A DNA stretch of 22,775 bases from an uncultured Mycoplasmatota bacterium (GTDB lineage: Bacteria > Bacillota_I > Bacilli_A > RF39 > UBA660). The position numbers were made by a program, and so were the translations under genes. Positions 13,816 through 21,170 of this stretch are shown piece by piece; position 1 is the stretch's first letter, and each line of letters starts with the position of its first letter. Under the pieces are notes generated by a model. That model was not told the DNA's origin and did not search any database. It saw nothing but the letters and a program-made list of their open reading frames with translations. The stretch lies in NCBI GenBank assembly GCA_900551525.1, contig URWD01000021.1, positions 1-22,775 on the forward strand, given 5' to 3'.

Positions 13816-13924
13816 AATGTAGAAAACGTCAAAAAAGTACTAGAAATAATTCAAAAAAAATCATCCATATGAAACATCAGGAATTGCCATTATACAACTT
13901 ATGGATGAAAACTTATTTAATTAA
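13816..13924 (+). pseudogene. Frameshifted C-terminal remnant with an HPYE motif (CutA- or YqfO/Nif3-like)
   Basis: The frame NVENVKKVLEIIQKK (13816-13860) runs into a tract of eight A (13853-13860). One base less in that tract would join it to NHPYETSGIAIIQLMDENLFN and TAA (13859-13924). NV.KV...I...HPYE is a pattern of CutA and of the YqfO-type insert domain of Nif3 proteins. The N-terminal part is missing. The stop overlaps the end of the convergent tetR gene. Confidence 0.45.
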
Positions 13925-14490
13925 TATATTTTATCAGGAAGTAGGGTATCTAAATATTTAAGGATATCCTCTTTTTCATATTTATTTGGAAACTTTATAT
14001 ATTCTAAACACACATTAATAACAGCACTTACATAAAATTTAGAAATAATTTCCACAGGAATTTCTGTTTTTAATATCTTATTACTTTTTCTAATATGGCT
14101 TTCTACATCTCTATAAATAGCATCATTAGCCATATCCATAACAATACTATTATTATTTTTCTTAAGAACTGAAGAATACACATTAATATTACTACTTATA
14201 TGGTCAAAAAATATTTCTATCATTTGCATATAATATTCTTTAGCATTATTATAATTTTCATTTTCTTCAAGTTTAGAAACTAAATCTTCTTCCAAATCAT
14301 TGATTAAAGAATCTAAAAGTTCATACTTATCAGAAAAATGGTCATAAAACGTAGACCTATTTGTTAAAGCCGCATTACATATATCAGATACTTTAATTTC
14401 TTCAAAAGTCCTTTCTTTCATAAGTGTAAGCAAACCTTCATAAAGGTTCTTTTTAGTCTTTATTATTCTTAAATCTATCTTTTTTGCCAT
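13921..14490 (-). CDS. TetR/AcrR family transcriptional regulator
   Basis: 189 aa, usual TetR length. The N-terminal helix-turn-helix covers about residues 27-55 (FEEIKVSDICNAALTNRSTFYDHF), matching the TetR pattern with the conserved STFYxHFxxKxxL. The C-terminal ligand-binding domain is helical and not assignable to a ligand; its type resembles the DhaS-like group with a C-terminal domain common in Firmicutes. The gene is divergent from the MMPL exporter gene with 176 bases between them, the classic layout for a TetR repressor of an efflux system. Its own promoter carries a dyad. Probably autoregulated and controlling the exporter; this is inference from layout. Confidence 0.87.
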   Translation of the reverse strand: MAKKIDLRIIKTKKNLYEGLLTLMKERTFEEIKVSDICNAALTNRSTFYDHFSDKYELLDSLINDLEEDLVSKLEENENYNNAKEYYMQMIEIFFDHISSNINVYSSVLKKNNNSIVMDMANDAIYRDVESHIRKSNKILKTEIPVEIISKFYVSAVINVCLEYIKFPNKYEKEDILKYLDTLLPDKIY

Positions 14491-14508
14491 TATCCTTCAC
14501 CTACCAAC

Positions 14509-14536
14509 ATTATACACCAAAAACTACTTTTGTAAA
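14509..14536 (-). promoter_or_regulatory. Promoter of the tetR gene with a spacer dyad
   Basis: On the minus strand TTTACA (plus 14531-14536), 16-base spacer, TATAAT (plus 14509-14514). The spacer contains CAAAA-ACTAC-TTTTG (14518-14532), a possible repressor site. Confidence 0.5.
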
Positions 14537-14575
14537 TATAAACAACACATGTAGGTATAATTATTATACAATAAA

Positions 14576-14588
14576 CAACATTTTGTTG
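14576..14588. promoter_or_regulatory. Dyad in the tetR-exporter intergenic region, candidate operator
   Basis: CAACA-TTT-TGTTG, a perfect 5-bp dyad midway between the divergent genes, upstream of a possible exporter promoter (TTGAAA 14617-14622, 17 bases, TAGTAT 14640-14645). Short, so chance cannot be excluded. Confidence 0.3.
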
Positions 14589-14666
14589 GATAATATACAA
14601 ATAAAATGTTTTGTTTTTGAAAAAAAAGCATAATTAGCATAGTATATATAGCGTGGTGAGAAAATT

Positions 14667-17600
14667 ATGAAAAAATTTGCAAAGTTTATAGCAACTCATA
14701 GTGTGCTTATATTAGTAATAAGTTTTCTATTATTAGTACCAGCTATCTATGGTTATGTAAACACGAGGATTAACTATGATATCTTAGTTTATCTTCCAGA
14801 CTCAGTAGATACCATAAAAGGTGAAAACATTCTAACAGATGATTTTGGCCTTGGGGCATATGCCTTTGTTATGGTAGATAGTTCTAATAACAAAAAAATA
14901 TTAGACTTAGAAAAAGATATCAAAAAAATTGAAGGAGTAAATGCAGTACTTAGTATCGCTGATGTAACAGATACAGTTATTCCTGTAGATATGTTACCAA
15001 CACAAGTAGTTGAAAAACTAAATAAAGATAATGAAACAATTATCATGGTAACATTTGATGGTGGGGCTAGTGAAGATGTAACAATCGAAGCTGTAAGAAC
15101 CCTTCGTGAAGTTGTCGGTGATGCAAGCAAAGTAAGCAGTATGACAAGTATGGTAATTGATACAATGGATTTATCAAATAAAGAAATATTTGCTTACGTA
15201 ACAATTGCTGTTATTCTTTGTTTAGCAGTACTATTTATAGCAACTGACTCTTATGTAATACCATTCTTCTTACTTGGAAATATTGGTTTTGCTATTATTT
15301 ATAACATGGGTTCAAATATTTTTTTAGGACAAATCTCTTATATAACACAGGCGATAACAGCAGTTCTTCAACTTGGTGTTACAATGGACTTTTCAATATT
15401 CTTGTATCATAAATATGAACAAGCAAAAATGGATAATCCAAAAATGCCAAAAACAGAAGCAATGGCTAGTGCAATCGTAGCAACATTCCAATCAGTTCTT
15501 GGTTCATCCCTTACTACATTTGCTGGTTTCCTAGCATTATGTACAATGGACCTAACACTTGGTACTGATATTGGTATAGTTATGGCTAAAGGTGTTCTAT
15601 GGGGCTTAGTTTGTGTTCTTACTTTATTCCCAGCTTTACTTATGGTTGGTGATAAACTAATAGATAAAACAAAACACAAAGTACTACTTCCAGAATTCAA
15701 AAAATTACAAGAGTTTTCAACAAAACATTACAAAGCTATTATCGCAGCATTCTTAATTTTATTAGTGCCAGCATTCTATGGAAATAACAATTACAAAGTT
15801 TATTACAAACTAGATGAGTCACTTCCAAAAGATTTAGCATTTAATGTTGCAAACTCAGAATTAGCAGACAAATTCAATATTGTTTCTCCAGAAATAATAT
15901 TAATTGACAAAAATGTTAAGACAAATGATGTCAAAGAAATTGTAAATAAACTAGAAAATATCGAAGGCATTGACTTAGTTCTTGCTCCATCTACACTTAT
16001 GGACCCCGCAGTTGCAATGTTACTACCAAGTGACTTAAGTAAAATGATGGATAATGACCAATATCAACTTATTATTGTAAACTCAACATATGAAATAGCA
16101 TCCGATGAACTTGCAAGTCAAATTAAAGAAATTGATAGCTTAGTTAAATCTTATGATAAAAATAGTATCATCGCTGGTGAAGGACCATTAATGAATGACT
16201 TAGTAACCATCGCTGACCATGACTTTAGAATGGTTAACTACACATCAATTATTGTAATATTTATAATTATGGTATTAGTTTTAAAACAAATAAATTTGTC
16301 AATAGTATTAATACTTACCATAGAATTTGCTATATTCTGTAATATGTCTGTAGCATTCTATACAAACACAACCCTTCCATTTATAGCATCAATCGTCGTA
16401 GGTACTATCCAACTTGGTGCAACAATCGACTATGCAATTTTAATGTCAACAAAATATATGGAAGAAAGAGCATCTATCAAGGATAAAAAAGAAGCAATGC
16501 TTAAAACATTAAGTTTGACAGTTCCATCAATTATAACATCAGCATTATGTTTTTTTGCTGCTACCTTCGGAGTTGCAGCATATACAAAAATAGACATGAT
16601 AGGTAGTATATGTGAACTTCTATCACGAGGTGCAATCATATCAATGTTAGTTGTTATTCTTATATTGCCATCACTATTAATGGTATGTGACAAATTTATC
16701 ATAAAAAATAAGAAAGAAGGAAAAAATATGAAAAAAATGAAAACTGTAGCTGCAGCCTTTACAATCGTGGCATTATCATTAATTCCATTTAGTGCTAGTG
16801 CAGCTAAAACAGAAACCATTTATACAAATATGGATTACTCAGGTAATGTTAAAAAAACAACAGTAAGTAATCACATCGAAAACACAAAAGAAGGAGATGT
16901 TTCTGACAATTCACTACTTACAAACATTTTAAATGTAAACGGAAGTGAAAACTTTACACAAGATGATACACATGTTACATGGTATGCTAAAGGAAAAGAT
17001 ATTTTTTACACAGGAAATACTAAGGAATCACAACCTATTAATATTGTTACAAAATATTATTTAGATGGTAAAGAAGCCAAAGCAGAAGACATAATAGGCA
17101 AAAGTGGTAAAGTAAAAATAGAAATATCACTAATTAACAATTCTTTACTTCGTACCAACAATACATTTACACCATATGTTGTTGCTTTAGGCACAATGAT
17201 GGATAGTGATACAAATAAAAATATCACAGTTACAAATGGTAAAGTAACAGATACAGGAACACGCAGCATGTTACTTGCAATAAGTGCACCAGGACTATAT
17301 GAATATACAAACATAAATGAATTTAAAAATTTAAATAAAGTAACAATCATCTATGAAACAACAGATTTTGACATAAATGATATTTATATGGTAGCATCCC
17401 CTAAAATTTTATCAGAACTTGATTTAGAAATTTTTGATAAATTAGATAAGTTTTCATCCTCAATTGATACTTTAAGTTCTAGTATGGATGCTCTTGAAGA
17501 AGGAGCAAAAAAATTATCTGATGGTACAAGTAGTTTACTTACAAATACAACTGTATTTAATGAAAAATTAAAAACAGCATCAGATGCATTAAACAAAATT

Positions 17601-18317
17601 GCAAATGGCATAACAAAACTTACACAAGGTGTTGATGAAATGTATGCAACTCTTGAAGATGCCAAAAAAATGATGGAAAATAAAGATATCACTGGTTCAC
17701 TTGCTAATCTAAAGGTTTTAAAAGCATCTAATGAAAATGCTATTGCAAAGCTAACAAATCCAGAAGCTGAAACTGCATATAAAACATTTAAAATGAATGC
17801 AACAGAAACAGAATCAGAAATGATAACAAGACTTGCTTCATTATCATTACCTGAAGAAAAAATAAAAGAACTGGTAACAGTTAAATCAACTTATGAATTA
17901 AAATTACTTTTAACAGCAAATAATGAAGCAGTTAAAGAAATGATAACTAATCTTGAAGATTTAAGTAAATTAATGGATACATTAACAACTAAACTTAAAG
18001 AAGTAAAAGAAATGAAAACAAAAGTTGAATACTTAAATGCTAGTTTAAATGAAGTAAGTATTGGACTTACAAAATTATCTGAAGCATCTTCTCAAATTAA
18101 TGCCGGAGTTAAAAAACTAAATGATGGAGCAATAAAAGTATCAGGTGGTACGCAAGCATTAAATGCTCAAGGTATAAAAACTTTAGTAAATTATACAAAT
18201 AAAATAGTAACTTTCGGTAATAAACTAGAAAATCTAGTAAACTTATCAAAATCTTATAAAGGTTTTGCATCAAATAATGCAGACAATACATTATTTGTTT
18301 ACAAACTAAGTAAATAA
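14667..18317 (+). CDS. MMPL (RND-type) exporter fused in frame to a secreted LxxG-heptad protein
   Basis: One open frame of 1216 aa. Residues 1-680 are an MMPL transporter: TM1 at about 11-30, an external domain, a bundle of five TM helices (about 175-330) containing LQLGVTMDFSIFLYHKY, then the same pattern repeated (TM at about 355-370, external domain, helices about 520-680 with IQLGATIDYAILMSTKY). The paired G-x-T-x-D-Y/F motifs are typical of MMPL proton relay regions. From residue 688 a second protein begins with a full signal peptide (MKKMKTVAAAFTIVALSLIP, cleavage likely after ASA, about 712) and has LxxG-type heptads and coiled coils (about 930-1150; DALEEGAKKLSDGTSSL). In related bacteria these are, to my knowledge, usually two adjacent genes. 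If translated as one, the signal peptide would be a thirteenth TM helix and signal peptidase could still release the tail. Exported substrate unknown. Confidence 0.85.
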   Translation: MKKFAKFIATHSVLILVISFLLLVPAIYGYVNTRINYDILVYLPDSVDTIKGENILTDDFGLGAYAFVMVDSSNNKKILDLEKDIKKIEGVNAVLSIADVTDTVIPVDMLPTQVVEKLNKDNETIIMVTFDGGASEDVTIEAVRTLREVVGDASKVSSMTSMVIDTMDLSNKEIFAYVTIAVILCLAVLFIATDSYVIPFFLLGNIGFAIIYNMGSNIFLGQISYITQAITAVLQLGVTMDFSIFLYHKYEQAKMDNPKMPKTEAMASAIVATFQSVLGSSLTTFAGFLALCTMDLTLGTDIGIVMAKGVLWGLVCVLTLFPALLMVGDKLIDKTKHKVLLPEFKKLQEFSTKHYKAIIAAFLILLVPAFYGNNNYKVYYKLDESLPKDLAFNVANSELADKFNIVSPEIILIDKNVKTNDVKEIVNKLENIEGIDLVLAPSTLMDPAVAMLLPSDLSKMMDNDQYQLIIVNSTYEIASDELASQIKEIDSLVKSYDKNSIIAGEGPLMNDLVTIADHDFRMVNYTSIIVIFIIMVLVLKQINLSIVLILTIEFAIFCNMSVAFYTNTTLPFIASIVVGTIQLGATIDYAILMSTKYMEERASIKDKKEAMLKTLSLTVPSIITSALCFFAATFGVAAYTKIDMIGSICELLSRGAIISMLVVILILPSLLMVCDKFIIKNKKEGKNMKKMKTVAAAFTIVALSLIPFSASAAKTETIYTNMDYSGNVKKTTVSNHIENTKEGDVSDNSLLTNILNVNGSENFTQDDTHVTWYAKGKDIFYTGNTKESQPINIVTKYYLDGKEAKAEDIIGKSGKVKIEISLINNSLLRTNNTFTPYVVALGTMMDSDTNKNITVTNGKVTDTGTRSMLLAISAPGLYEYTNINEFKNLNKVTIIYETTDFDINDIYMVASPKILSELDLEIFDKLDKFSSSIDTLSSSMDALEEGAKKLSDGTSSLLTNTTVFNEKLKTASDALNKIANGITKLTQGVDEMYATLEDAKKMMENKDITGSLANLKVLKASNENAIAKLTNPEAETAYKTFKMNATETESEMITRLASLSLPEEKIKELVTVKSTYELKLLLTANNEAVKEMITNLEDLSKLMDTLTTKLKEVKEMKTKVEYLNASLNEVSIGLTKLSEASSQINAGVKKLNDGAIKVSGGTQALNAQGIKTLVNYTNKIVTFGNKLENLVNLSKSYKGFASNNADNTLFVYKLSK
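16728..18317 (+). CDS. Nested in-frame second cistron: secreted LxxG-heptad protein
   Basis: ATG 16728 (residue 688 of the long frame) follows AAGAAGG (16714-16720) by 7 bases, a better ribosome binding site than that of the long gene. It would give a 529-aa preprotein with a canonical signal peptide (n-region KKMK, hydrophobic core, SASA cleavage site). The mature part has a beta-rich N-terminal domain (about residues 715-900 of the long frame: MDYSGNVKKTTVSNHIEN, TWYAKGKDIFYTG) and a helical heptad-repeat region like those of YhgE/Pip-type proteins. It likely works with the exporter at the cell surface. I see no stop codon between the two parts. Separate translation from this start is inferred, not proven. 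Confidence 0.55.
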   Translation: MKKMKTVAAAFTIVALSLIPFSASAAKTETIYTNMDYSGNVKKTTVSNHIENTKEGDVSDNSLLTNILNVNGSENFTQDDTHVTWYAKGKDIFYTGNTKESQPINIVTKYYLDGKEAKAEDIIGKSGKVKIEISLINNSLLRTNNTFTPYVVALGTMMDSDTNKNITVTNGKVTDTGTRSMLLAISAPGLYEYTNINEFKNLNKVTIIYETTDFDINDIYMVASPKILSELDLEIFDKLDKFSSSIDTLSSSMDALEEGAKKLSDGTSSLLTNTTVFNEKLKTASDALNKIANGITKLTQGVDEMYATLEDAKKMMENKDITGSLANLKVLKASNENAIAKLTNPEAETAYKTFKMNATETESEMITRLASLSLPEEKIKELVTVKSTYELKLLLTANNEAVKEMITNLEDLSKLMDTLTTKLKEVKEMKTKVEYLNASLNEVSIGLTKLSEASSQINAGVKKLNDGAIKVSGGTQALNAQGIKTLVNYTNKIVTFGNKLENLVNLSKSYKGFASNNADNTLFVYKLSK

Positions 18318-18318
18318 C

Positions 18319-18346
18319 AAAAAGTTCGGATAAAACTGAACTTTTT
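18319..18346 (+). terminator. Terminator of the exporter gene
   Basis: AAAAAGTTCGG (18319-18329), loop ATAAAA, CTGAACTTTTT (18336-18346); 11 bp with one G-T wobble and a T run. Starts 2 bases after the stop. Confidence 0.8.
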
Positions 18347-18364
18347 AAATATAAAATAAAACAC

Positions 18365-18433
18365 AGCCAAAATGTAAAATGAAAATGAGCCAAAATGTAA
18401 AATGAAAACCAGCCAAAATGTAAAATGATATTT
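18365..18433 (+). repeat. Three tandem 23-bp repeats, possible mobile-element end or iterons
   Basis: Units start at 18365, 18388 and 18411, each beginning AGCCAAAATGTAAAATGA. The first two match over 21 of 23 bases; the third diverges after 18. Read on the other strand the core is CATTTTACATTTTGGCT. Multiple short repeats of this kind occur at the ends of IS21-family elements, but no transposase is present here, so this would be a solitary end. A regulator-binding array for the next gene is the alternative. Confidence 0.7.
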
Positions 18434-18459
18434 ACAATAGTTTATTTTTGTGGTAAAAT
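18431..18459 (+). promoter_or_regulatory. Promoter of the DUF4143 ATPase gene
   Basis: TTTACA (18431-18436), 17-base spacer, TAAAAT (18454-18459) with extended TGG (18451-18453). The -35 hexamer forms a dyad with the last repeat unit: TGTAAA-ATGATA-TTTACA (18419-18436). Confidence 0.6.
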
Positions 18460-18483
18460 AACGTTATCGGAGGAAAGAAAATT

Positions 18484-19746
18484 ATGAAAGAATATATGCC
18501 AAGAATAGCTGATAAAATATTAAAGCAAAAGCTTGAATATATGGGTGGAGTACTAATAGAAGGATGCAAATGGTGTGGAAAATCTACAACAGCAAAGCAA
18601 GTAGCAAAAAGCTGCATAGAATTTCAAGACCCGGACAGAAAGATACAATACGACAAGATAAGTACTACAAAGCCATCTATATTTTTAGAAGGCGAGAAGC
18701 CAAGACTTTTTGATGAATGGCAAATGTATCCAGTAGTTTGGGATTCAATTAGAACAGATGTTGATAGAACGGGATTAAAAGGACAATACATATTAACCGG
18801 TTCAGCAAGACCTGCAGAAAATAAAGTTATGCATACTGGAACTGGCAGAATAACAAAATTACTCATGAGACCAATGTCATTATACGAGTCACAAGAATCA
18901 AATGGTAGGGTATCACTAAAAGATATAATAAATAATGAAGATATTGAAGGTGTATCTGCATTAGATTTTGATGGAATTATTAATGCCATGATGAGAGGTG
19001 GCTGGCCTGAAAGTCTTAAAATAGATGGAGACAACAAATATGAAATAGCCAAAGACTATGTGAAAAGTCTCTTAAGTGAAGAAGTAAGTAGTTTAGATAA
19101 TATTGAAAGAAATTCACAAAAAATGGATGTGGTTTTGAAAAGTCTATCAAGAAATATTTCCACTAACGTAAGCAAAACTACAATAGTTGAAGATGTAGCA
19201 AATCAATTTTCCAACAATATAAGTAGACCAACATTAGATGCCTATTTAAGTACTTTAGAAAAGCTTTTCATACTAGAATATATACCTGCCACTAATTTAA
19301 ATCTAAGATCCAAAACACCACTACGTGTATCTCCCAAAATAGAACTAGTAGACCCTTCACTTGCAATTGCATCATTAGGGTTAAAAAAATCAGATCTAAT
19401 AAATGATTTAAATTTCACCGGATTTATCTTTGAAAACATGTGCATGAGAGATCTAAAAATATATGCAGAAAGTTTAAACGGAAATTTAAGTTATTATAGA
19501 GATAAAAATGATTTTGAAGTAGATTGTATTTTATCTCTAGACAATGGTAAGTGGGGAGCTATTGAAATAAAACTAGGCGCCGGAGAAATTCCATATGCAG
19601 CAGAAAATTTAAACAAATTCAAAGAAAACATAGATACAGAAAAATATGGCAAACCTTCATTTCTTATGGTTTTAACTGCAGATGAATACTCATACAAAAG
19701 AGAAGATGGAATATACGTCGTATCTATTGGTTCGTTAAAAGATTAA
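18484..19746 (+). CDS. AAA-type ATPase with C-terminal DUF4143 domain
   Basis: 420 aa, normal for the family; GGAGGA lies 10 bases before the ATG. Walker A is GCKWCGKST (residues 27-35), Walker B RLFDEWQ (74-80), and the sensor region LTGSARP follows at about 101-107. A winged-helix-like stretch (about 210-260: ISTNVSKTTIVEDVANQFS) leads to the C-terminal DUF4143 part with FEVDCILSL and AIEIKLG (about 343-362), which resembles a PD-(D/E)xK nuclease core. Such ATPases are scattered, horizontally mobile genes without a settled function. It stands alone between its own promoter and terminator, directly behind the tandem repeats, which fits an acquired cassette. Confidence 0.88.
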   Translation: MKEYMPRIADKILKQKLEYMGGVLIEGCKWCGKSTTAKQVAKSCIEFQDPDRKIQYDKISTTKPSIFLEGEKPRLFDEWQMYPVVWDSIRTDVDRTGLKGQYILTGSARPAENKVMHTGTGRITKLLMRPMSLYESQESNGRVSLKDIINNEDIEGVSALDFDGIINAMMRGGWPESLKIDGDNKYEIAKDYVKSLLSEEVSSLDNIERNSQKMDVVLKSLSRNISTNVSKTTIVEDVANQFSNNISRPTLDAYLSTLEKLFILEYIPATNLNLRSKTPLRVSPKIELVDPSLAIASLGLKKSDLINDLNFTGFIFENMCMRDLKIYAESLNGNLSYYRDKNDFEVDCILSLDNGKWGAIEIKLGAGEIPYAAENLNKFKENIDTEKYGKPSFLMVLTADEYSYKREDGIYVVSIGSLKD

Positions 19747-19758
19747 CACAAATAAAAT

Positions 19759-19789
19759 AACTCTGTATGACATAACTTACAGAGTTTTT
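19759..19789. terminator. Terminator between the ATPase gene and mnmM
   Basis: AACTCTGTA (19759-19767) pairs with TACAGAGTT (19778-19786), loop 10 bases, then TTT. The minus strand is also U-rich after the hairpin, so it can serve the convergent gene. Confidence 0.75.
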
Positions 19790-19808
19790 AAATACTAATT
19801 ATTCTTTT

Positions 19809-20561
19809 CTAAAAGTTTCTTATAACTACTAAATAAGGAGCTTCTTCATTAATTGTATTTCTATATTCATTATAGCCTATATTATTTTGTTTCAAATAAT
19901 CCAAAACAACTTGTGCTTCTAATTTTCCTTCTGGATGTGGATAAAAAACTATTAAAATAAGTCCATTATTATCTAACATATCTAAACTATTTATAACAGC
20001 TTTTAAAGTACTTTCATGATTCGTAGTAATAGATTTATCTCCACAAGGAAGATAACCTAAATTAAATAAAATCAACTTAATATTATGTTTATATTCCCAT
20101 AAAACTTCATTAATCTTATCGTGACTAACGCAAAATAATTCATAGTTATAAACATTATTTTTATCAAGTAATTTTATAGTATTTTCCACAGCGATACTTT
20201 GAATATCAAAACCAAAAACCTTCTTAGAAATACCAGCTAAAAATAATGTATCATGACCATTACCAATAGTCATGTCTACCACTATATCATTTTTATTAAT
20301 ATTTTCATTACATATTTTCTTAACCATATTTAATATACTTCTATTAAATCCTTGAAATGTTTTTCTTTTTTTAAACTCTCTTTTAATTTCATTATAATAT
20401 TTACTATTTATTATAATATTTTCTTTAACATCTTCCAAAATATCACAAAATAAATGAGTATCTATATTATCTCCATAAATATTAACTTCCTTAACTCCTT
20501 TAGGTAAATTAATAATTTTTTCTTTAAAATCAATATCATTATAATTTAAATCTATCTTCAT
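19809..20561 (-). CDS. mnmM: MnmM/YtqB-type tRNA (U34) methyltransferase with N-terminal extension
   Basis: 250 aa, against about 190 for YtqB; the extra 65-70 residues are at the N-terminus (LNYNDIDFKEKIINLPKGVK). The Rossmann methyltransferase core shows the PF06962 signatures VVDMTIGNGHDTLFLA (AdoMet site, about 92-107), VFGFDIQ (about 113-119) and FNLGYLPCGDKSITT (about 164-178), plus the late FYPHPEGKLEAQVV. The B. subtilis homologue methylates nm5U to mnm5U at the tRNA wobble position. The N-terminal extension might be a small separate domain. It is the last gene of a minus-strand operon behind two small membrane proteins, with AAGTGAT before its ATG. Confidence 0.82.
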   Translation of the reverse strand: MKIDLNYNDIDFKEKIINLPKGVKEVNIYGDNIDTHLFCDILEDVKENIIINSKYYNEIKREFKKRKTFQGFNRSILNMVKKICNENINKNDIVVDMTIGNGHDTLFLAGISKKVFGFDIQSIAVENTIKLLDKNNVYNYELFCVSHDKINEVLWEYKHNIKLILFNLGYLPCGDKSITTNHESTLKAVINSLDMLDNNGLILIVFYPHPEGKLEAQVVLDYLKQNNIGYNEYRNTINEEAPYLVVIRNF

Positions 20562-20591
20562 AAAATCACTTCAAATATATTTTATCACAGA

Positions 20592-20804
20592 TTACTTATT
20601 TTTAATATTTTTTAATTGTTTATTTAATTTTTTAATTTTTTTCTCATTTTCTTTAATAATATCAATGTTATTTTTAGTTTCATCATTTAACATATTACAC
20701 CATTTATCATAATTAACATCATTATTTTCATTTTTACAAATAGAATATATTATTACTAAACTTATAATTATAATCATAATAACAACTATTTTAATCATTA
20801 ACAT
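20592..20804 (-). CDS. Small protein with one membrane helix
   Basis: 70 aa from ATG 20804, or 68 aa from ATG 20798, which is better spaced from GTGGG. Residues 3-22 are a hydrophobic helix (IKIVVIMIIIISLVIIYSI); the rest is charged and probably coiled coil (KENEKKIKKLNKQLKNIKNK). The start overlaps the end of the upstream gene by up to 14 bases, showing coupling. Not recognised; there is no signal-peptidase site, so membrane-anchored with a cytoplasmic or external tail. Confidence 0.6.
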   Translation of the reverse strand: MLMIKIVVIMIIIISLVIIYSICKNENNDVNYDKWCNMLNDETKNNIDIIKENEKKIKKLNKQLKNIKNK

Positions 20805-21033
20805 TTTCCCACTTTCTAAATTTCTTTTTTAAATATAAATTAACTTTTTTCTTTAATATCATCTTTTTTTGTAATTTAATTATTTTTCTATGCTTTTCTA
20901 AATTAGTATCAAAGTATATATCTTCACCATGATATTTTGTATGTTCTTTACTACTATTTTCACTAAGTAAAAAAATCATAATTATAGATAAAACTCCAAC
21001 TAAAACAAAGAAAATTAAAGATAAAACCTCCAT
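20791..21033 (-). CDS. Small protein with one N-terminal membrane helix
   Basis: 80 aa; GGAGGA lies 8 bases before the ATG. Residues 3-23 are hydrophobic (VLSLIFFVLVGVLSIIMIFLL), followed by a polar segment and a strongly basic tail (KLQKKMILKKKVNLYLKKKFRKW), which would sit on the inner membrane face if the N-terminus is outside. First gene of the operon that ends with mnmM. Not recognised. Confidence 0.65.
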   Translation of the reverse strand: MEVLSLIFFVLVGVLSIIMIFLLSENSSKEHTKYHGEDIYFDTNLEKHRKIIKLQKKMILKKKVNLYLKKKFRKWENVND

Positions 21034-21066
21034 GTATGTATCCTCCTTTTTTATGGGTGCTCATCG

Positions 21067-21095
21067 ATTATAGCAAAATAATATAATCAAAACAA
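21067..21095 (-). promoter_or_regulatory. Promoter of the small membrane protein - mnmM operon
   Basis: On the minus strand TTGTTT (plus 21090-21095), 17-base spacer, TATAAT (plus 21067-21072) with extended TGC. Confidence 0.6.
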
Positions 21096-21144
21096 GTAAG
21101 TATTAATATAAATTATTTTTCTTTACACAAACTTTAAAAATATT

Positions 21145-21170
21145 AAAGAACTCTATCACTAGAATTCTTT
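21145..21170 (-). terminator. Terminator of the ABC transporter operon
   Basis: Minus strand AAAGAATTCTA, GTGA tetraloop, TAGAGTTCTTT (plus 21145-21170), 11 bp with one G-T wobble, followed by AATATTTTT. The first arm encodes the last residues of the permease; its stop codon overlaps the arm-loop junction. Confidence 0.7.

Noticed and set aside
15407..17692. Several minus-strand frames of about 100 codons inside the exporter gene
   Set aside because: They are antisense shadows of a well-supported membrane protein, with no ribosome binding sites and low-complexity products.
18365..18433. CRISPR array
   Set aside because: The 23-bp units are directly adjacent without unique spacers, only three copies exist, and no cas gene is near.
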